This document shows, piece after piece, positions 56,144 through 64,000 of a DNA stretch of 64,000 nt. The stretch spans positions 2,767,974 through 2,831,973 of the forward strand of contig OZ012685.1 in the NCBI GenBank assembly GCA_963942565.1, read 5' to 3'. The stretch comes from Maea johnstoni (Eukaryota > Annelida > Polychaeta > Spionida > Magelonidae). The notes under the pieces are model-generated. The model ran no database searches and had not been told where the DNA came from. It worked only from the letters and a program-made list of their open reading frames with translations. Each line of letters begins with the position of its first letter. The stretch's first letter is position 1. A program made the position numbers and the translations under genes.

Positions 56144-57726
56144 ATTTATGGGATGATTGCAGTGTTATTTCTTTCACTGATTACAGGTACCTGACCCTAT
56201 AGCATATGCCATATCCACATATATGTCTATGCCTTGTGATGTCCAATCATGGAATGCATGTCTCCTGAATTTCTGTATCTCCAGCCTATTTCTATCATCT
56301 TAATCGATCATAATAGAACCATAACAGCTGTCGTTTGAAACCCTATTCGGTGATAAGATACATACATCGAGGCACGCGCCACCAAGGCACCTTGTCATGA
56401 ACACTGTCTGTGTGTAGTCTGTAGATGCAGGATAAAGAACTTCTAAAGTGGCGGATCACCCCTTTCGCCAAGCAACGTGTAAACAGTGCTGCTAAGTAGT
56501 TCTAAAGTATTTTACTTCCTAGTGTACATTGATATTCAACAAATTTTGAGATTATAATATCGGTATGATTGTCAAATTACTTATAACTTATAGATCTTTA
56601 TAAAACATATCCCAGTGTGATAGTTCATGTTCCACATCGGCCTGGCGTAGTAATCTATTGCCATGACGACGTCTGCCGTAAATGAGATCTGCCGCGCACA
56701 TCACGACAAATACACCCACGTGGTCTGTCACTTGACTGAAGCTGAGGTGGGCGTGACCACTCGCACACACACATTTCGAGGCAGACGCATTGTGTTGGAA
56801 CCGTCCTCGGGAGAAATTGGTGTGATAAAGAATTTGACCATTGGTTAATGTGTACGAAAATTAGAAATTATTATCATAAAACACGAGTTACGCCTAAACT
56901 ATGTTTTTCATTTAGAAAACGTTTCCTGATGCCAGCAACCTGCTTAAAAGTCGTCAACATCTGCATTTCTATAGAACTTTACATTTTAATGATTAATGTT
57001 TGAATCCATGGTTTGAACAATGTAAGTTCTCGCCGAAGATGAATTTATTAGTAAACTATTCTTTCAGAGAGAAAGACCAATTTCATATAAAAAAAAATGT
57101 CTCGTGCAGTAAGCCTGCGTAAAACATTTCATCCAATAAAATAAATCCATCTTGAAAAATATTGACCAGTTAAGTAAAGTGTTTGCACAGTTATTATCAC
57201 ATTTGTTCAGTGAAGTTTTTTGTTCAGATAGAAAAAAAAACATTCTGGAAAAAAAACACTATACGCGACATTCCGAATTTCACTGAAAAAGTGGTAATTT
57301 CACTCTTTGGCACTTAGATATTTACTTTGTTCATTAATGTTTTTTTACTGAACGGTTACTACTGTGACGTCTTCATAGTTGTTGCCAAGGAAACAACCGT
57401 ATGAAATGTTGGGAATCGGGAAAGCTAATATAGTTGCAGATTTTACTATGACGTCATAGTTGTTGTCAGGGAAACTACCGCCTGGAATGTTGGGAATTGA
57501 GAAAGCTATTGGCAGACAAAAGTACCATGAGAAATTGGAGGAACTTAAAACACGCTATTCAACATTGTTAATGTATTGATTTATTCGAATGACGTCGATA
57601 TTTACATTTTAACATAAATGTGTCAATGCTTCAAAAATATAAGCTCTCAATTTGCTTATTGTTGCATGGGTTTATTGTTATGCCTTGTTCCCTTTTTGAC
57701 GTCACGTATAATCACGTAAGCACTTG

Positions 57727-58240
57727 CAGGGGCGGATCCAGGAATTTATCATGGGGGGGGGGGGGGCCTATGAAAATTAGCCCCCCGGGGGAAATTTCCC
57801 AGGTTTCCCAGGAAATTCTCCCCCCCCCCCCCCCCTCCGGTGGAATATTTCCTAGGAAAAATACCCCGCCACCAGGCAAATGTGCCCCCCCCCCCCCCTC
57901 CAATTATTTTTCACCCTAAGGACAGTCCTATGATTCGTTATTCTAGGATCCCTTCTAGGGTGGGGGGAAAATTTCCTAGTAAATCTTTCCCCCCCCCCCC
58001 CCCCGGGGGGAAAATTTCCTGTACCACGAAATCTTACCCCCCTGGAAAATGTCCCCCCCCAGGGGGGTAAAATTTCCTAGGTTTCCCAGGAAATTTTCCC
58101 TTCGGGGGATATATTTCCTAGGAAAATTTATCCCCCGTGGGCGAAAATTTCCTAGGAAAATTCACCCCCGGGGGTAAATTTCCTAGGAAATCTTCCCCCC
58201 CCCTCCCCCTGGGTATATCATGCACTGTCTGCCCTCCCTG
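57727..58240. repeat. C/G-run and CCTAGG palindrome minisatellite
   Basis: The block begins CAGGGGCGGATCCAGGA, a word I associate with hAT-type terminal repeats. It continues as irregular units of a C or G run followed by GGGGAAATTTCCTAGGAAA or close variants. At least six units contain the palindrome TTTCCTAGGAAA or a one-base variant. I find no matching right end, so it may be a transposon whose inside expanded as a minisatellite. Confidence 0.7.
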
Positions 58241-58510
58241 GGAGGTACAACCCTGGTGCTCTCAGCCAATCAGGTCGCTTGTCACAAAATACATCTAGTT
58301 ACAAGGCAAAAGAGTGCTGTAGCCTCCTGGGAAGTTGGGTATGTCATGTTTTGGCTGATTTTCCTGGAAGGTACATCCCTGGGATGAAATGTTTTCGGCC
58401 AATCAGGTCCCTTGTCACCCTGAAATTCCCTGCTATTGATAATATCTTTCATATATCTTTTTTTGTTGCCAGAAATTAAGGGGGGGGCAGGCCCCATGGT
58501 TTTTTAACAA

Positions 58511-58533
58511 GGGGGGGGGGGGGGGGGGGGGGG
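58511..58533. repeat. G23 homopolymer
   Basis: A pure run of 23 G, preceded by a G8 run at about 58481. It can form G-quadruplexes and is prone to length errors in sequencing. Confidence 0.95.
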
Positions 58534-59649
58534 CAGAAGGAGAATGAGGGAGAATGATTTTCCCGAGGGCGAAGCCATCCTCCTGAGGGAATACCTTCTT
58601 GACGTCACAAAGGCGTGCAAACTTCCCTGTGAGAGAGCTCCACGAGTTCCACATTCCCTGAAAACCGACTGTCTGTTCCACCCCGACACTTCTCCACCAT
58701 TGGAGTGTCCAGACCGTAGACGGCTCTAGGCCTGTATATTAAGTCACCACACCCCCTGTCCTCCGATCTAGTGCCCCCCCTACCCTTAGGAACAAAGAGG
58801 AACACGAAGCACACTTTTTTAATGTTTTATAAAAAATACATGTATATGTGAATTTATAACTTTTTACAGCGGCATTGTTGTTAGTCATTTTTTGATTCCT
58901 CATATATGCCTTTGTTTGTTTAAAAACATTTCATTTGTCCTCCCTCTAGAGTGGGTGAGTAAAAAAATTGATTCTGTCGCATTTGGAAGCAGGTAAAAAA
59001 GCTTTTCGTTTACCCTCCCCAAATGTAGGTTGTAACAAAATGAATGTCTTTCACACCTGAACCATCGTACCAGACAGTTATTGTAAGACCAGAAAGAAAT
59101 TGCTTTGCAAAGTATAGTTTGCATAACTGATAATAGGTGTCATTGTTGTCCTGAGGTGACGTTTCGTTTCACCTCTATACCACGCAAATGGTGTGCTGTT
59201 ACTGAAGTAAACAATTTCACTTTCTTTACTCTGATTGGCTAAGCGATGTAAGGGGATATCATTGACTGGCACGTTCTTGTCACCATTACCCCTACCAGTT
59301 ATAATCATTTTCATCTAGGGTTATGCACTCAATACTACTATTTACTACAGGAATCTCTTTAAATCTCCAAAATAGCATGACCTTTAGATTAAAATCATTT
59401 AGCAACAATTTGGGAGCTATTGACTAGGCACGTATTGTAGCCCCTACCCCTACCAGTAATGCTGAATTGAAACCAGAGCGGCACACTCAATAACTTAAGC
59501 TCCAGGATGGGGATATCTACTGAGCGAAACCCTCACACATCCAAAATAGCAATGAAATAAATAAAATAACTAATCAGTAATGATTGGCTATGGCTACGAA
59601 CATCCATTAAACCTACAAAATGGCATATAACCTCAAAATTACTCAATTA

Positions 59650-60265
59650 AACCTTAGATGACCAAACACAAGTGGATTCGAAACCAGCCGGTCAACCTGA
59701 ACATGCTAGCCTCAACCAGTGTCCACTAATAGCTGCTAATAGGCCTGTAATAGGAGCTCTAGGCACCCCCAGCTGGTGGTGGAGATAAGGTTTCTCTGTA
59801 ATGTAATCGATGCGAGAGCCCTGATTGGTCCTTGTTCCCACATGACCTCGCGCTGCTGCCTTATCTGGAACTCCTGGCATATGAGTCCAGCATGTAACTA
59901 TAGGGCATATAGTAATTGGTCTCTCGCTACATATCCATTCTTTTCTTAATCCAAGATTAAACAAGGCTATTAAATAATATCTTAGAAGACCAACACATGG
60001 AATGGAAACCAGCCGGTCAACCTGAACATGCTAGCCTCAACCAGTGTCAATTAATAGTCGCTAATAGGTGCTCTGGGCACCCCCAGCAGGTGGTGGAGAT
60101 AAGGTTTCTCTGTAATGTAATCGATGCGGGAGCCCTGATTGGTCCTTGTTCCCACGTGACCTCGTGCTGCTGCCTTATCTGCTAGTCCTGGCATGAGGCT
60201 AGCATGTAACTATAGGGCATATAGTAATTGGTCTCTCGTTACATATCCATTCTTTTCTTAATCCA
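59650..60265. repeat. Tandem duplication upstream of HIF1AN (325-bp offset)
   Basis: The block from AACCAGCCGGTCAACCTGAA through GGTGGTGGAGATAAGG, GCCCTGATTGGTCCTTG and TATAGGGCATATAGTAATTG to CTTTTCTTAATCCAAGAT occurs twice. The copies are about 90% alike. The second has CACGTG at 60153-60158 where the first has CACATG. Confidence 0.9.
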
Positions 60266-60505
60266 AGATAATATCTTCCATGATATTTTCAGTGACACCA
60301 AAAATGATTTTTCTATTATCTAGAAATGACAAATCCTTCAAAATCGCTGTAAATGAATTTGGTATAAAATCTCTGAGTAATCAATTCTGAAGTACTTTTC
60401 AAGAGTAAATTTAATTAGCGTTGCAACAGAAAACATTGTTACTAACAAACGCAGCCAGAAATCGATCCTCACAATGCAGCGAAAGTTGTAAGTGGGACAT
60501 ATGAG

Positions 60506-60525
60506 CGAACGTTCCCGAACGTTCC
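60506..60525. promoter_or_regulatory. Heat-shock-element-like motif
   Basis: The word GAACGTTCCCGAACGTTC is four alternating GAA/TTC pentamers with the correct 2-bp spacing (GAA at 60507, TTC at 60512, GAA at 60517, TTC at 60522), a perfect match to the HSF binding consensus. It lies 27 bp before the HIF1AN start codon, so it may be in the core promoter or 5' UTR. Confidence 0.55.
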
Positions 60526-60552
60526 CAGCTCACCAAAGTGGAAAGAGACGTC

Positions 60553-63285
60553 ATGGCGGAAGGACCTGTCAGAGACACCCAGCTGCGGGAATATTCATTT
60601 CCCATGGAAGCGGTGCCTCGCTTGAGCTACAAGGATCCTGAAGCTGACCGTCTTATATCAGAAGGAGTGAGTAGGATGCAAGTTACTTTTGGTGGAAGGG
60701 CGCATGTGGCACACGACATTCAATATGTTATTGTTTCAATGTTTGTCTCTATTATCGCCCACAATATTGAATACGTGGAAATTTAAAAAATTGTTTTTGG
60801 TATTTTTAGATCTCATGTGTCACTTAAACTGTGCTGTTGAAAAAAAAATATGTGATAAACAACGAACATAACTTAGGAAATCATGCATAACTAGGGGCCT
60901 ATAGATACCAGATTAAATAGTTTTATTATTACTTCCTCTTACAAATTAAGTTTATCCAATCAACATTCGGGATTTGTACCATGTGACTGGTTATTAAATC
61001 CTCATTATGCCCTCCACTGCAGGGCATTGAATCTCACAACAATGCCCTCCATCTAAAATGTAGATTAGGCACTGACATGCCTTGACAGAGACGCGTGTCA
61101 CTTTATTTAAGGAAACTTTTTGCCCGTGAACAAACAAAAAGGGTCAATATTTAAAGAAAAACTTACATTTTACTATAGCCTGTCTGACTTGAGTTTGGCA
61201 ACCGCTTTTCCCATTTTTTTTTTTTTGTGACAAAAAGTTCGAGTTTGCCATCCAAACTTGGCAAACATCTTTGGAGCACTACTACATGTTTGTATAAACT
61301 TTTTGTCTCAACTCCGCAAAATGTTGATTTTGCTCATTAGTCATTAGGTCCCATTGTAAAACTTGCCCATAGCCAACAATACAAATCTTGCGTGTTTGTA
61401 TTGTTGGGAATTGTTGGCAATGGGCAAATAAGCTTTGCCAAGTTTGGATGGCAAATACAAACTTTTTGTGACAGAAAGAGTCAAAAATGGTCAGCCAGAC
61501 TAACTATAATCTTTTTCAATAGGAGAGAGGTCGATACCAGGGATATGCATTGAGGGGTCAGTTATCATACAATATTATTTAGCCCAGTGTGCAGTGAACG
61601 CATATGTGTGTTGCCCAGCGTGACTAGAACGCCTGCATTGTAATCAGTATGTGATGCACTAGGGGTATTAACCTCTTTTGGGCATTGGTCCTCTTTTCTC
61701 CTCTGCCTATTGACTGCAAGCAGGGTATATCTGTGTCCAGATCTGCCTGCGGCGAGGCCTACCATTATATAAGTCTCAGGATCTAAATAGTAGTGTTAGG
61801 AATCATCTATATTTTTAGGCTTGAGTAATGGTCTTGAAATTTGACTGATTAATTGATGATGATTGATTATTTCTAGTAGGCATTATCTACTAAAACATTT
61901 GTCCTCCAATGTTAGCTTTTTACACTCAGGGTTTGACCTTAATGGGGTAAAAGTGCATAGATTTTAGGATCTGTGCTTAGAAATTGTCAGCCTAGGAACA
62001 TAAACTTTAAACCACATTTTTTGAAGTGAAGTCTCAAAATGTAAGCAAGGTTCTCACCATTTCTAAGAGACTGTTAAACAGCCCTATTCGCTGTAAACAA
62101 ACTGCCGCCATTTTTGAAAATATCTTAATAGGTCCGTTCATAACAGGATATATTGGTGACTTCACATTAAAACTTGTGGTTCACAGTCCAGACTTCCATC
62201 CACATGTTTTATTGTGACATTTATCGTTTCTCTTAATCGATATATTGTTTAATCGTCCCACCACTATTAAATATGTCTGCATTTTCTTTTTTCCTTACTT
62301 TTCCAGCAACCTGTGCTTCTGACTGACACTAATTTGGTCGAGTCAGCGCTGCACTGGGACCTTGAGTACATGAAGAACAATCTGGGTGATGGTGACTTCA
62401 GTGTGTACGAATCAGAAAATTACAAGTTTATGTACCATGACGAAAAAAAGTATGGTGATGGAAGAAAAGATTTTTTGGCCCCCACTCATAGAAAAGAAAT
62501 GAAGTTCTCTCAATTTGTGGATATTATTAAAGACCCTGAGAAACGTGAGAATAAGAGGTAAGTAATATGACATCTATCGGCTATTACACATATTTTAAAA
62601 TTACATGTATACTGTAAAGGCTACGTTTCTGTTATTGGCACTCTTAAACTTACCTTACTCCGTAAACAATTTACTTAGAAATGTGACTGTGATTTGATTG
62701 TATGGATAATGCGTCGATACATCATAGACCTTATTTTAGACACATAGCTGTGCTATGCACCTAATATTCCTACTTTTCATAAGGGATAAGTACCGGTACT
62801 TGTTAGGATACCAAATACGGCTATTGAATAGGAAAAAGAATCATATAGAATAAGTATAGTATCGTATTGTATCGTTAAGATTTGACATAGCTATGAAATT
62901 GACTTAGTTGCTACCTGGACCTCTCTGCACAAAAGGATTTCAATATATATAGGCAAAATTCCTGAAGCCAACAGTGCTAGATAAAACAGGTCCCTGAAAA
63001 GGAGGCAGCTCCATTAGAAATACTGTTAAGGTATTGTATGGTTAAGGAAATGTCATTATTGTATTGTACTGTGAAATTTTTAAAGGTGCCAATACCTATT
63101 TTCCATGTACAACCCACAATAATTTGTATTTTGCAGGTATTACCTGCAGCAGTCTCTGAATAATGATGTTGGTGATAGTATTGTGGCAGACTTCTTGAGA
63201 TTCAACTGGAAGTGGGTGACAGGGCAGCAATGCAGGAACAACTGGGGGCCTCTCACATCCAACCTGGTGCTTATTGGCATGGAAG
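60553..63285 (+). CDS. HIF1AN: HIF1AN / FIH-1 asparaginyl hydroxylase, first three exons
   Basis: FIH-1 is a 2-oxoglutarate and Fe(II)-dependent dioxygenase that hydroxylates an Asn in the HIF-alpha C-terminal activation domain and in ankyrin repeats, acting mainly in the cytosol. Exons: 60553-60666, 62307-62557 and 63137-63285; the rest lies beyond the window. The joined protein reads REYSFPMEAVPRLSYKDPEA, LLTDTNLVESALHWDLEYMK, GDGDFSVYESENYKFMY, EEKRYYLQQSLN-like (actually ENKRYYLQQSLNNDVG) and LTSNLVLIGMEG, closely following human FIH-1. It stops just before the HxD iron-binding motif, expected in the next exon. The ATG at 60553 in GTCATGGCGG gives MAEGPVRD. Splice phases 0, 2 and 1 all fit. 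The N-terminus is about 20 residues shorter than in human. Confidence 0.97.
61173..61509. mobile_element. Foldback MITE in HIF1AN intron 1
   Basis: Outer ends TATAGCCTGTCTGAC and GTCAGCCAGACTAACTATA are inverted with small differences. Inside, GTTTGCCATCCAAACTTGGC is mirrored by GCCAAGTTTGGATGGCAAA, and TTGCCCATAGCCAACAATAC by GTATTGTTGGGAATTG with TTGGCAATGGGCAA. Nearly the whole element can fold on itself. Family unassigned. Confidence 0.65.
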
Positions 63286-64000
63286 GTAAGATAGCAATTA
63301 GGGGTTTAGATGGGTATTAATCCTTGCGAGTCAAAATTATGATTTCCCCACAAATGTCTGATGACAAAATACAATGGGGATTATTTGCCAAAGTCATGCA
63401 TGTGACTTATCAAAATGAGCCTTGAATTAAGCACAACATCTGGGAAGCCAATTGTCTACTTTTCAAGCTATGTAGGTCACCTTTTAGATTGGCCACCCAG
63501 GCTCTTCTTTAAATGAATTTGATTATCTTGCATATATGCGTGCATGGTTCTCAAGCTTAAATGTTACCAAAAAAGCATATGGTATGCGCGTATGGCATCG
63601 GAAGGGTTTATAAGTACAAGGGGATAAGCTTATAACCTCTACTGTTAGTTGATATCAATCCATCAATTGCTTGTATACTTGATTATTTGATTACTTAATC
63701 ATACTCATTGAGTGCAAAACAATAGGATATCCGTGTTACTGACCTAATAAAACTGGGCAAATATATGCTTGCCTTTCCTTTCCCTGTCATGAACCTCTCT
63801 AAGCTATAAATATATCTGGCACTCATGCATGTTTATGTAATATTACGTAAAAGATTTGAAGAAGGCACCACACACTGTCTAGGTTATCTAGAGTTGAGGT
63901 TTTAAGTTTTAAGTAGGTTGAGAAGTTAGGTGTATAGCTAGTGATTGCTCTGTTAACTCATATATTCAAGTTATACCACTTAAAGCCTTGACCATTTTGG
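63286..64000. other. HIF1AN intron 3, partial
   Basis: Non-coding sequence after the donor GTAAGA. I see no further exon or repeat of note before the window ends. Confidence 0.7.

Larger units (their letters stand above)
56144..60552. other. Region between the - strand gene and HIF1AN
   Basis: The two genes are divergent and separated by 4.4 kb. The stretch holds a possible RFX X-box (56464-56476), duplicated CRE and X-box-like words (57358-57514), a G/C homopolymer and palindrome block (57727-58540), a 131-bp-period duplication (58211-58420), and a duplication of about 325-bp period (59650-60265). A 61-residue + strand frame at 56663-56848 has no recognisable domain. Confidence 0.5.

Noticed and set aside
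56663-56848. 61-residue + strand frame upstream of the unknown gene
   Set aside because: Good ATG setting but too short, with no homology I recognise and a competing - strand frame. It could be a tiny gene or upstream exon; evidence is lacking.
57620-58070. Proline- and glycine-rich frames
   Set aside because: They come from C and G homopolymers in a repeat block.

Overview
The window is animal nuclear DNA: AT-rich non-coding sequence, GT-AG introns, intronless rhodopsin-class GPCR genes, and intron-bearing orthologues of SMG1 and HIF1AN. The best guess is a lancelet (amphioxus, Branchiostoma-like), confidence about 0.6. Three things point there: many intronless GPCRs, abundant short non-autonomous DNA transposons, and tandem repeats that run across intron-exon boundaries. 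As I recall, such repeats were described in amphioxus as 'mirage' minisatellites. Another invertebrate deuterostome or a lophotrochozoan is not excluded.

Layout. 1-9097: three head-to-tail copies of a 3240-bp unit (the third partial), apparently identical, ending inside a hAT-type MITE. 9098-12676: repeats and upstream sequence. 12677-14026: intronless GPCR, + strand. 14027-16572: AT-rich, one MITE. 16573-23267: satellite with a 90-bp period, about 70 monomers, a 986-bp higher-order repeat and one hAT-type insertion. 25605-26561: second intronless GPCR, + strand, adenosine-receptor-like. 29019-48141: the last 24 exons of SMG1 (1230 codons, then a stop), from the end of the kinase C-lobe to the FATC domain. 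53890-56143: a four-exon gene on the - strand encoding a 232-residue protein I do not recognise. 60553-63285: first three exons of HIF1AN (FIH-1), running off the right edge.

Most notable. In SMG1, the 5' ends of at least five exons, together with their splice acceptors, are tandemly duplicated in the preceding intron: 10 acceptors at exact 116-bp spacing, 5 at exact 55-bp spacing, plus single duplications. In every case I translated, using a decoy acceptor and reading on gives a premature stop. SMG1 is the kinase that drives nonsense-mediated decay, so this layout could make its own mRNA a target of the pathway. The two GPCR genes appear to lie inside one SMG1 intron of more than 28 kb, since the first SMG1 exon seen starts with a clean acceptor and no earlier exon is visible.

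The rest of the window is shaped by MITEs of at least three types (TTAA-flanked piggyBac-like, 8-bp-TSD hAT-like, TA-flanked Tc1/mariner-like), two LINE fragments, and local tandem duplications. One duplication, and a perfect heat-shock-element-like motif, lie just upstream of HIF1AN. I found no tRNA, rRNA, CRISPR array or retrovirus-like element.
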